Source: Deuterostichococcus epilithicus (Eukaryota > Chlorophyta > Trebouxiophyceae > Prasiolales > Stichococcaceae). From it: a DNA stretch of 64,000 nt. Below the pieces are notes generated by a model. The model was not told the origin of the DNA. It searched no databases and saw only the letters and a list, made by a program, of their open reading frames with translations. The stretch is from the NCBI GenBank assembly GCA_033439295.1, contig JAVTLE010000016.1, positions 2,728,001 through 2,792,000 of the forward strand. Direction: 5' to 3'. A program made the position numbers and the translations under genes. This document shows positions 50,433 to 60,968 of this stretch, piece after piece (position 1 is the stretch's first letter; every line of letters starts with the position of its first letter).

Positions 50433-53368
50433 TCACCGCGGCCCGCCCGCCAGCTGCGCCTCCGCCGGGAAGTGCAGCACCCGCCGCAGCAGCGTCCGGC
50501 TGACCGGCGGCTCGGCCCGCAGGAACCAGCGCTGCGTGGCGGGGCTGGGTGTGCCGCCGCCAAAAGTGCCCCAGCGCCCCTTGAAACGCAGCCACTCCGC
50601 TGGGGCCTCCACCACCTCGACACCCCCCAGGCGGAAGCTGTTCGGCGGCGGCGCCGCCGCCGCCGCCGCCGGTGCAGCTCCAGCAGGCGGTGAGGGGTGT
50701 GCCTGTGCCGCTGGCGGCGGCGGCGGCGTCCCGTTTGCATCCGCGTGAGGGCCTGGGGCCGCAACTGCGGCGCACCCAGTGCATGCAGCGCGCGCTGCGC
50801 CCGACGCAGCCGCCGGCTGTTGTTTCCTGTGCGATGCCATGACAGGCGGCACCGCCAGGCTGCTGCCGCGGCTGGCCACGCGCGTCAGCCGCCGCTCGCC
50901 AGGCGGTGGCGACTCCCTTCCTGCAGCTGTACCCAGCAGGTCACCACCTCAGCCTTCATGGTTGCAGGATAGCAGGTCAGGTCGCCAGCACCACCCAACG
51001 TCCACCCGCCGACGTCGGACGCCATTCGGCACACATTGGTAACCCCACTGTCTGGCCCAACCAGTTCGACCTTCCGCTGCTGCGGTCGAACATGGCGGAG
51101 GGCTGTGTGCACACTCTGAAGGCATCAGTACAGATGTGAGCGAAAGCACAAGGTGCAAGACAAGAGGGTTTGGGGTTTAGGGTAAGGCCGAGAGTGAGCA
51201 AAGACTCACGCGCGGAGTCTGGCGCGACATCAGGGAGGTGCGGCAGCAGGAAGCAGCAGCGGGGGCGCCACACCGGGCCCGCATCTGAGCAGTGGTCATT
51301 GGCGAACAGCATCGCCCGGAGCTGCCGGCCCGCGGTCGGGTACGTGCCATGGCCTGTGAGCAGGCCGGGAACATCTGCACCAATCCTGCAAAAGCTGTCT
51401 TGCATCACGCACAGCTGCCGTCCAAGCCCGATTACGTGCCTTACCCTGCAGGAAGAAGTGTGCGTCTAATGCAACTACAGTATTGAATGACTTCTGCAAC
51501 CATGAAGCGGCGCCCTGCTCCGTCTGTGCCTGTCTCTGGGCCCCAGGACCGCACACTTGCGGCAGCGCTACCTGTTCACTTCAGAAGCAGAGTCGAACAG
51601 CGAGGTGATATTCGCATGGCCTATGTACCATTCCGGGGGGCTGGTGACAGCACGGCGATAGCGCACCGTGCAGCGCAACGTACGCTGCGGGGCGGCCGCT
51701 GCCGGCGCGGCAGCGCGGCAGGTCCGCCGCCGCGACCCACACGCCGTCGTGATTGCGGTGCGCATGGTAATAGGCGCCAACGGTGCGGCCAGTCTTCGCG
51801 TCCAGCCTTCGCAACACAGTCACAAATGAGGCTTTGTGCATGTTTGAAAGGAGGGTCAAAGCTGGCAGTTAATTAGGGCCCACCGTGTGCCCCTTGGCGT
51901 CTGTGTTCAGCCTGCCGCAGAGTTGAGAGTCAGATGACGGGATGACGGTAGGAATTGACGGATTCGAGCTCGGAGCTGTGGGGTGCGAAGGGAGGGCGAA
52001 GACAGGAAGCTGCAGGAAGGCGTTGTTTAAACTCCTAATACATGCCAGCGAGACCGGCGACTGTGAGCACGACAGGCGCGTGTCGACATGGAGTTGGACG
52101 CAACTCTGACAAGAAGACTGTTCGACCATCACCTGACTGTGATGTGCTCCCAGTCTCCGTCATGAGCGCCAACCTTACTTCCGAACACAGAGTAGGGGCC
52201 TGCGTGGATATGAGCCTGAGATTGCAGTGACTAGAGAGTCAAGAGCGAGCCCCAAAATGCAAGATCCATCATGCTTGCACTGCCGCTTGACTTGATGAGT
52301 CGGAGCAGGAGGCATCAGCAGCGTCCACACCTGGACCATGTCTCGTCAACTTCGGCAGGCCCAGTGGATCTACCAATCATGACAAATTTGTTGTAGCAAG
52401 CAAGACGGCGCAGAGCAGGCAAGACAGTCAGCGCTCTCACCATTGTGCGCATAGAAGGTGAGGTAGTTCAGCTCAAGGGCCTCTGAGCAGCCAGCTGCAT
52501 CCACCACCTCCTTTGCATTCACATACAGCGGCACGTCGTCAAGGAGGTCCTGCGGTTGCAGAGATACAGAGATGGTGACTCTCGAGACGAAAGAGTCACG
52601 CAGGGACCACCACACCGAGTTTGCAGCTGTCATTTCAACAAAGGTCCGACGCCCTATCGACGCTCCACAGTACTGCGCGCAGCTGCAGCCGTCCTGCAGA
52701 TGTCCATGCTTCCAGGCGCGACCATCTGTCTCACAGCTCCTTGCAGCCGGCTGCTTGCACTGTCAAGGCATGACCGCAAGTGCAATTCGAGGTATGTAGC
52801 ACGACGGTATGTCGGTACCTTCGGGCAGCCGTTGCGCCCGCGCTCGTGCAGGCTCAGGTCCAGCTGGCCGCCGCCGCCGTGCCGAGCCTGCGCAGCCGCC
52901 AGCGCGGCGGCGTCCACCTCACCCCGCTTCAGCAGCACCTCCGAAATCCCGTTGGGTGTCAGGCGCCGCAGCTCGCTGTGCCGCACTGCAGCAGGAGCGA
53001 GCAGCACTTTGGTCCCTGGCGCGGACGCCCTGCTGGTGCTTGCGGCGGAAAGCCCGGGGTTAGCCACAGCGGCGGCCCTTGTTGCAGCAGCATCATGCTC
53101 AGATCGAGGGATTTGGGGCTGCGATATGGCGCTGCAATTGAGCAGTTGAGCCGCATGCTTCGACGCCGGTTGGTTCTAATCTCGACCTGAAGCTCGCATT
53201 GCCATGGACCGCATTGTCATGACTGTTGACCAGGACTTCAAAACAAGGATCCAGCTGACACTTACTGAACTGATCGACGGAGCAGGGCATGTACTGGTCG
53301 TCGGGGTGCAGGTAGAACACCGGCGCATTTACCGCCACGAGCTCCAGGAGCCGCGCCTTGGCCGCCAT
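50433..53368 (-). CDS. VPS62: Vps62-like protein (DUF946 family)
   Basis: Plant DUF946 and yeast Vps62 proteins are implicated in vacuolar sorting, but their biochemical role is unclear. Recognised exons: 53368-53266 (start, VNAPVFYLHPDDQYMPCSVD), about 53080-52819 (ELRRLTPNGISEVLL), 52549-52441 (DDVPLYVNAKEVV...LNYLTFYAHNG), about 51840-51667 (RLDAKTGRTVGAYYHAH, GVWVAAADLP), 51353-51210 (GHGTYPTAGRQLRAMLFAND) and a last exon ending at 50433 (WLRFKGRWGTFGGGTP). These fall in the family's order. The exon expected between 52441 and 51840, with the usual H-E-x-D-W-E region, was not found. The acceptors of the second and last exons were not settled. An odd segment near 50960-51140 is unassigned. 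Confidence 0.65.
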
Positions 53369-53683
53369 GGCGCCGCGGCCACAGATACCGCGGCCAGCGA
53401 TGCTGGCAGGCTGCCAGTGCTGTGCCGTCTAGCGCGCAGCTCAGCGCGGGCTCCTGCTGCGCCCTGCGGCGTGCCGCCGGCCGGCGGCGGCGGGCGGCTG
53501 CGCACAGGCTTCGGCTTGCTCACTGAGCGCGCAGATCATTGGGGGCCGGCTGCGCAGGCCCCAGCGCCGACGAGGCTGGCCCGCTGGGCTGCAAAATTGT
53601 GGCTTTAGCCCAGTGACACTGCCGAAGCCGCTGCCGCCGCCGGCTGGATCAGGGGATGTTTCCCTGCAGCCCCTACTGGGCCA

Positions 53684-54607
53684 CTATCGGCCGAGCCAGT
53701 TGTTGATCTTTGTGGTCACTTTCGTCTCGTCCGCGCCCTGCCAGCAGACAAGAGCACTCGCCCACTTTGTGAAGCTGGTTCGATCCTCGGAGCTGCTGCA
53801 GTCATGCCCGAGCTTGGCAGCGCCACTACGACGGGCACAGCCCCGCAGCACCAGGACGGCAAGCCTCCCAACAAGCCAGGCCTCGTCTTCCAACGGCGGC
53901 CGTCCCTCTCACCCGTTCGCGGGCATAGCAGGCCCAGAAGGCGTGGTGCTCCTCCCTGCAACACCAGCCCAGGAAGGTGCACGAGCGGAAGCAGTCCACC
54001 AGCGCCTCTGCAAGGGCACACACACAAGATGTAAACGGAACTTACGGGGATGTTGGGCCTTCTGTTGCAGCTCCAGCCCAGGAAGCTGCAGGAGTAGAAG
54101 CAGTCTATCAGCGCCTCTGCAAACGCGCATGCGCGACTTTTTCGAGCTTTTGGGGTTATAGGGCTGGCGCATCGCGCCAGCCGTGCATCCCAGCCCTGAC
54201 TCAGACTTGCAATGTGCGACCGCGAGGCCCGCAATATGCATGCTGCCACGGCGCCTCCGAATGACTCGCATGGTCATTCGGATGTGCCACTCTGTTGCCG
54301 TCCAGATACAAATGTAACGGTCGTATTCGTAGCACACGAGAGGCACGCCTTGCGCACTGGATCAGAAGGCACGGTGGTGTGCGCCACAACATGGGGAACA
54401 AAATGCACATTGAGGTTGGGCGCCGCATCAGATGCGTAGCACCTGGATCTGGGCATATGGGACGGCGGATCACTCACTGTGATGCTCCACGCAAGCTTCC
54501 AGCGCCTCTTCCTTGCTCTTTGTCGGATTGCTGGGCGACAGAACAGCACTTGCCGAAACAGGCGCAACGCTGCGAGCTTCGCCGTCCGGCACGGGCTGCC
54601 TGGACAT
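53684..54607 (-). CDS. Twin-CX9C mitochondrial protein (CHCH type)
   Basis: Three exons close in frame to 92 residues: 54607-54478, 54007-53913, 53737-53684 (stop TAG). The second exon completes a twin CX9C layout across the splice junction: C-VEHHKALVD-C and C-REEHHAFWA-C, each with exactly nine residues between cysteines. Such proteins are imported into the mitochondrial intermembrane space by Mia40, and many (CMC1, CMC2, COX19, COX23) help assemble cytochrome oxidase. I cannot tell which member this is. ATG 54607 (MSRQPVPDGEA) gives the closed frame; an in-frame ATG at 54652 is an alternative start. A near copy of the second exon, with its own splice sites, lies at 54116-54046. It shares a divergent promoter region with NDUFAF5. 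Confidence 0.72.
54046..54116 (-). other. Candidate mutually exclusive exon of the twin-CX9C gene
   Basis: This 71-base block starts after TTTGCAG and ends before a consensus GTAAGT donor. It encodes KALIDCFYSCSFLGWSCNRR after the first exon, closely matching KALVDCFRSCTFLGWCCREE of the known second exon. Both blocks have length 2 modulo 3 and fit the same phases, so either alone keeps the reading frame and both together break it. Only 38 bases separate this donor from the next acceptor, probably too few to splice. The copy keeps the first CX9C pair but lacks the second. Confidence 0.6.
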
Positions 54608-54909
54608 CAAGAGGATGTGGATCGACAACCCTCCAGATTCGCTCGGGGCCAAACAGGGACGTTTGTGTTGAGCTGCACCTCGGCATCTTGTTTCAAGGAG
54701 GCCACGTCAGCACCTCCTCTTTTGTGCAAGCCACAACATTGGTTCATTCCTTCCTCAGCCCTGCTGTCGACAAATTGCGAGCGCTGCATATGATCAGCAT
54801 GATGCACATGATCAGCACGATTCACGAGCATTGAAACACTGCAACTACAGTCGTCACAAAGTTTTGCCCGACTGCCATTCGTGACGCACAGGCCGCTGCA
54901 CCTTTTGCA
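54608..54909. promoter_or_regulatory. Divergent promoter region shared by the twin-CX9C and NDUFAF5 genes
   Basis: Only 302 bases separate the two divergent start codons. They probably hold both leaders and a bidirectional promoter for two mitochondrial respiratory-chain assembly genes. No single element is convincing. Confidence 0.5.
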
Positions 54910-57900
54910 ATGCTCTTTCTGCGCTTGCCAGGCTATCTGGCCGGTGCATCGCCCGCCAGTAATGTGCTGAGGGCCGTCTCCTCGTTGCAGCCAGCCGCCG
55001 CTGCTAGCGCCGTTGCGGACTGGCCGCTGTGCACGGGCACCGCCTTGCAATTGGTACAGCTTAGCAGCCTCTGCGGACCAGCTTCTGGTCGCGCTGATCG
55101 TGCCAACGCAGGTGGTCGTCAAACACAGCCAGGCTTTCAAGCCGCTGTGAAGCCAGATGCGGCAGTGAAGTCACACCGCAGCAGTGGCATTTGTCGGGGC
55201 TTTGCCGCCATTGCGGCCCCGGACTCCGCAGCATCCGAGATCTTCGACAGGCAAGTGAGCGTCATTGTGAACGCTGCCAGCAAGGCGCCCGCAATTACAA
55301 TGCAAGCGACTAGGTTGTGTATTCCTGACAAGACGACACTGTAGGAGTGCGACGTCTAATGCACCGTCGTTGCAGGGACCTGAAGCGGAGACACCGTGAC
55401 CGCGCAGCGCGCCTGCAGTCGCCAGAAGACCCTGTCCTGGTGTGCAACCAGTAGGCAGTCCTTGAGATGTGCGCAGGCCTAGTGCGCCGGTTCGTGCTCT
55501 TGACACCAGGGGCAGCTCCCGCGGCGCAGCATGCTGCGATCAGACTCCCAAACTTGACACAATCGAAGAAAGAATTGCTGTCGTGCAGGAGGCGGTGGCG
55601 GAGGGTTTAGTGGACAGACTGGACGACTGCAAACGCACCTTCCCGGTGGCTGCCGTGATCAATGGCGCAGGTGCTGCCGTGTTCGTGCTGCTCGTCGTCT
55701 GTGACTGCTGCGCTGCTCGCCAGCATTTCATGCCTGCAATCAGGCGACGAGGTCAGCGGACGCTTGCGGCAGCGGAGCTGAATCATCCCTTGGATTGCTC
55801 ATCTTGTGCAAATGTCAGACGGCAGCAATGCAAGTGCAGGCGCTAATGTCGTGCGCCGGCTGGCGGGCGGGCGCGCCGGCATTGGCGAGGTCCTGCTGCT
55901 GGACACCTCTTCGCAGATGCTGGCCCGTGCACAGCGACAGGAGGTGTGTTTTCGAGTGACTTACACTCAGCCCTATCTGCGCAGCGCGGCTCTGCAGTGC
56001 AGCAGTGCTGCAAGGTCACAATGTGCACCAAAAGGTCGTAGAAAATGCAGGTCACATTGCAGATTGCTCAACCAAGAATGCACATTGTTGTCCAGCACAG
56101 GCTTGGAGCCAGGCAGTGCTGTGAGATTGCAAGCTGACAGCCATGTCTCGTGCCTGGCGTAGGAACTGCTTCGACAGTCTGACCCTGATGCCAAGCTGCC
56201 AAAGGTCAGTCACAACTTGAACTGTGTCAATTCGTGAGCAAACATTCAGCACGCCGAACCAACCTTTCCGAAATGCACATATGCTGGCAGAAACAGGATT
56301 TGTTGTAGCAACAGGTCCAATTTGCAGTTCACGCACTGTTCAGCAGTGACCATCTGTTTCCCGTCTGCTGCAGATCCGCTACATCCAGGCAGACGAGGAG
56401 GCCCTGCCACTGCAGCAGCACAGCGTTGACGGTGAGGCTACGCACAGAATGCTGCTCATCTGCAGACCCCATTCGCTTCGCAGGGTGAACGACCCTCCAC
56501 TCTGGCTACCTGATGATGCTGAACTGTGCTAGTTCTGCTGCAGTGATCATCTGTCCGCTGGGGCTGCACTGGGTCAACGATCTGCCGGTAGGTTGCCTGC
56601 CACACTCCCGCTCGTCGAGCACACTCTCGCAGCACCCTCAAACTGAGTCGACGCTCTCGCTCTTTCACACTGCGCATTTGGAGTCTCCACGGGAGCAGCC
56701 TTCCGTAACTTGGCGGGGCACTTCAGCAATTGTGCCCGCGCTGTAAACCGGACGGACAGTGAACCGCGCGCTCTGCAGCACGGACGGTCCGCAGAACAGT
56801 TCCCCGCCCTGAAGGCTCCTGGCGGGGAGCTACTTGCGGTCCGACAGCCCCGCCTGCAAGGGCGTCCTAGAGAACTTTGGCAGAGGGAACATGCGCACAG
56901 CGCGACATGATGAGGGGGGAGGGGGGGATCTGTATGCCACTGGCCGCTGCGGGCGCGCGCGCTCGAGATGGTCGTGCTTGTGCCACGTCTAGTAGGCCTA
57001 CAACGCTGGGCCACATCACCAGCGGCGCATCTCCAACTCCCTGGCGACTGCGCTCAGCCAAGGGGCCGGGTACCATCGTGGAGGTGGCACGGTCGCCGCC
57101 GGCTGTGCAAGCAGCAGTCCCTGAACCTGGGACCCTTGCCAACGTCGCAGGGGGCGCTGACGCAGTGCCGCAGAGCGCTCAAGCCGGACGGGCTGCTGCT
57201 GGGCGCACTGCTCGGCGGCGACAGCCTGCAGGTGCGACTGACACTGGATATTGATCGTATGGGGTTGGAAGCTGGGAGAATGTCATCTCCAGATGAGGGA
57301 CACATATCGTGGGTCCAGGCTGCATGGCGGCGTGCTGCTGGAGGCTCGAGTCAGATTTGCACGGCAGTGTGCGGTGCCACCTTGCAAGAAACTGGCACCG
57401 GCTTGCCGCCGCTGCCCCATCTTTGGGGCCGACCCTCTGACCTCGGACATACACGCCCAGCTGTGTCAGGAGCTGCGCATATCGTGCGCCCTGTCGTAAC
57501 AACGAGTTTGACCCTCTGACCTCTGTCATAACGCCCTTGTGTCGCAGGAGCTGCGCATAGCGTGCGCCTTGGCGGAGCAAGAACTGGAGGGCGGCGTCTC
57601 CCCGCGCATATCTCCCCTTGCGCAGGTGGGTTAGGGTTTAGGTTCCTGCACTGCAAAGCGTGCAGCGTCTGCTGCGCCGCATCCATCCTGCGATCCGTTT
57701 GCGTGACAAGCTGTGCGCCATCAAGTCACGACGTTCACATGCGACCTGGAGCTGGTCACCCACGAGAAGGCTCAGCGCAGCTGCTGGCGCAGTGCAGAGT
57801 TGCCTTGAACTGTGTCGCGTCCGTGGTGTGCCCAGGTGCGCGATGCAGGCAACCTGCTGACTCGCGCCGGGCTCAATATCCCGGCGGTCGATGTCGACGA

Positions 57901-58933
57901 GATCGTCGTGCGCTACAGCCACCCGGCCCGTCTCATCGCCCACCTCCGGGTGAACCTGCATGACAGCTGGCCGCTCTGCAGTGGCGGTGTTGATGCACAC
58001 CAGCGCTGGATGCGCTCGGCTGAGGGGGCCGGGTTGCGTGCGGGCTGCTGCAGTTCACAGCATGCGGGCGTGGGAGTCAATGAATGCATGATGGGGTTGG
58101 GACAGGGCGGCACCTCATGCCTGTCCTGTGCTGGTTGCAGGCAATGGGCGAGAGCAATGCTGTGCACAGAGCACGGCGCACCCTCAGGTGAGCCCTAAAC
58201 CCTAAATCCTACAACTGTGCCGCCTCCCGCCGCCTGCTTGTTCGCGCTGCAAGGGAGGGCGCACGCCTCGCCTTGCCGCACTTCAGGGTCGCGAAACTTC
58301 CCGGGCAACTTGACGCCATCTGGAGTCATCGGCCTGAGAGTCTCCTCCGCCTGCAGGCGGGCGACGGCAATTCTGACCGCGCAAAAGTACCAGGAGATGT
58401 TTGGCGAGGAGGACGGCACCATGCCTGCGACCTTCCAGGTACGCCAGCCACCTCGTATCGCGTATGCTAAGGAGGCTGCTCGACTGTGCCTTGTCTTGAT
58501 GCGTTGATCACAATGCGAACGCGGCCGCAGCCTTCTGGCCGCATCGTCTGATCCACGTGTGACTGCTGAGTCAACTGCATGTGCAGGTGATATACCTGAC
58601 GGGCTGGTCGCCGCACGCGTCGCAGCAAGTTGCCTCGCGCCGCGGCTCCGCCACAGCCTCTTTTCAGGTCAGATGCATGTCCTTGGAGCTTAGCATTGCG
58701 CAGACCTTCTACGCATATTCTTTGCTCATCAAGCTTGTTTCGATGATGTGTACCGCCCTGTAGGTTATGCTGCTAACAGGTCCCGGTTCCTGCTCGTGAC
58801 CTGGCTGGCGGCGAATGGCCGCCTGCCCACGCCTGCAGTCGCATCGCCGCCATGCTGTGATGCTTTGCTTTCTGCCGCGCAGGACCTTGAACGGGAGATA
58901 CAGAGGGTGCAAGGCAATGACGGCAGCTCTTGA
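54910..58933 (+). CDS. NDUFAF5: Complex I assembly factor NDUFAF5 (SAM-dependent, methyltransferase fold)
   Basis: In animals NDUFAF5 acts in the mitochondrial matrix on complex I subunit NDUFS7 (arginine hydroxylation). Fourteen exons close to about 437 residues: 54910-55250, 55376-55439, 55544-55670, 55840-55943, 56163-56204, 56374-56431, 56544-56587, 57151-57231, 57548-57625, 57836-57949, 58141-58187, 58357-58438, 58587-58667, 58883-58933. The first exon is an Ala/Arg-rich targeting region ending EIFDR, continued by [11 protein letters not shown]. Later matches are [101 protein letters not shown] and [11 protein letters not shown] motif I is weak ([16 protein letters not shown]), as in plant homologues. 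The first intron has a GC donor (GCAAGT). Confidence 0.94.
57431..57577 (+). repeat. 78-base duplication of an exon start in NDUFAF5
   Basis: AGGAGCTGCGCATATCGTGC (copy, exon-like start 57470) precedes AGGAGCTGCGCATAGCGTGC (true start 57548) by 78 bases. GACCCTCTGACCTC upstream of each acceptor is duplicated too, so the unit includes intron tail, acceptor and exon start. The copy meets an in-frame stop. Confidence 0.9.
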
Positions 58934-59331
58934 AGCACGGGCTTTATGCTGGTCTTTTTTACTTCTGTATTCATATGGGGATTGTTTGCCATGAACTCGT
59001 AACTGGTGTTCTTGCATACGAATGTGCATGATGGGCGCGGGCACTGCTTAGGTAGTGCCAATGACAGTACATGCCGAGCAACACGTCAAGGGTAACATGC
59101 TGACGCAAAGTAGGCAGGCAGAAGTGTCTTGCCACCGCTGGCATCTATGTCGATGGTGCACATCTTTCGTTCTAAACTGGGCACAGTTTGGTCGAGCTGG
59201 TCAGCACCCACGTGCGCACACCATGCCCGTGATCGACCGATCGACGTAATGGCAGGCCTTCCTCCATTTCCTCCATTGAGTTTTGATCACTTGTCACGAA
59301 TTTGCATTCTCATTGCTGGTCTGACTTCAAG
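58934..59331. other. Intergenic region, NDUFAF5 to first MIF gene
   Basis: About 400 bases in head-to-tail arrangement. It is AT-richer than the genes. No feature recognised. Confidence 0.5.
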
Positions 59332-60159
59332 ATGCCGCGCCTCAGTGTCTACACAAACGGTAAGGTCTGCTGCCGATCCCGACACAGAGCATGTGAATTG
59401 CATAATGCGACAATGCACACAATGGCATTTACTGCCTACATGGTTCACAGCATAATCCCGACTGCAAAATCGCCTATGATACTCAGCCGTTTGTGCTGCA
59501 GTGCCAGCGGCAAAGGTGAATGCATCGGCTCTGCTCAGGGAATTGACCGCCGCGGCGTCACGAAGCATTGGCAAGGACGAAGACGTGACACCCCGCTTCT
59601 TTCTGCTCTCCATCCACGTCCTCTGATGTACAACGTCGTGAATGCAGTCGCCGCTCAAGAGGACAATCTGCACCGATGCAACCTGCCAAATGGTGCCGCA
59701 TCCTGCTGCCCTACAGCGCTTCATGACCCTGTTCCACCCGGACCAGCACGTCTTCTACGCCGGGTCCGAGGAACCAGCGGCGTTCGTCGAGGTGGCCTCC
59801 ATCGGCTTCATTGGTGGCGACAAGAACGTCAGCATCAGCGGCGAGCTGACCGCGGTCGTCAGCAAGCACCTGTCCGTGCCACAGGATCGGGTGTACATCA
59901 ACGTAAGGCCTTCCTCCACGTGTGCATGCACAACCCTGTCACTACCTGCAGATGTACATGCATATGCACACGCTACTGTCTGCAGCGCGTGGCCAGTGCT
60001 CCCGTGCCGCACCCCGACCGCAGGCATACTGTTGGCCGCGTCGTGGCAGCAGAGGGATGACAAACGGTCTGCTTCACACTGGGTCGCTCACATTGTTGCC
60101 CTTATTGGCCCCCCGCAGTTCTTCGACATTGCTTCTCCAGACTGGGGAGCCAACGGCAG
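59332..60159 (+). CDS. MIF-like tautomerase, first copy
   Basis: Macrophage migration inhibitory factor homologues are small trimeric tautomerases whose catalytic base is the N-terminal proline after Met removal. Plant and algal copies are cytosolic or organellar. Exons: 59332-59359 (MPRLSVYTN, giving Pro1), 59502-59584 (ALLRELTAAASRSIGKDED), 59747-59902 (HVFYAGSEEPAAFVEVASIG...HLSVPQDRVYIN) and 60119 to about 60159 (FFDIASPDWGANG). The last few residues, usually NGSTF, were not found. The final exon end is therefore open: a GT donor at 60160 or a GC donor at 60156 with a further exon before about 60470 are both possible. The first intron has the same position and phase as in the second copy at 63486. 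Confidence 0.82.
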
Positions 60160-60968
60160 GTGCGGCTTGGAATCTGCTGCGCACAGTGCGTCCCACCGCG
60201 TTGTGTCTCACCACAGCGCGCAAGCCTGTTTTGCTTTGATGTCGGTGTGTGGCACATGTCCTTGGGTCACGTGGAGATCACCCCCAGTCGCTCTCCTGAT
60301 CGCCTCGAGACTTGTGTGGCTGCAGCACGCACGCAGCCATCCAGAAGAGCCTGCAGAAGTAGCGCCGCCATCAGCTGCCAAGCCAGCGCCCTTGGGCAGC
60401 AGAAGCAGCGGCTGCGCGTTCGGATGGTTCGTTTGTGAAGGTTCACATGCTTGTCGTGCACTTGGTTAATACCTTGATTCTTAACGTTAATCCGGTGTCG
60501 ATGCTGTCACCACTGTTATGAAGCAAGCTGATTCGTTGTTGACAAACCACAAAGTGTAAGATTTCCCGGGGGTATCACAGGTCGTGTTGCTTTTCACGAG
60601 AGGGGCTGGCGCTCAATGAACAGTCGGTGTTGCAAGTCTGAGCGGCACCAACGGTGCCATCTAGAGTTTTGTTCACCACCACTTCGAAATGGTCCGCAGT
60701 CATGATGCCGCGTCTCAATTACTACTGCCGTCCTTCAGCCGGTCTGCAGGCACACCAGCAACAGTGCATGAGCCATCATTCGTCAGCCATGCATGGTTGC
60801 ACGGCCCCCATGCTTGCTTGCACGCGACAACACTATCGTGATGCCCACCAGCAACAACATAGCCCACCTTGCTGTTCTGGCGCTGTCAGCCTTGCATCGC
60901 AGCCGCTTGTCATTGAGGTATTCACCGGCAACTTTAGCAGCCGCTGGCGCCGCTTGCTCCCAGTCGCC
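60160..60968. other. Convergent region of the first MIF gene and the rRNA methyltransferase gene
   Basis: Its first 300 bases may contain the last exon of the MIF gene. The remainder is the shared 3' flank. A TGTAA (60555-60559), the usual polyadenylation signal of chlorophyte algae, could serve the MIF transcript. No other gene seen. Confidence 0.45.
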
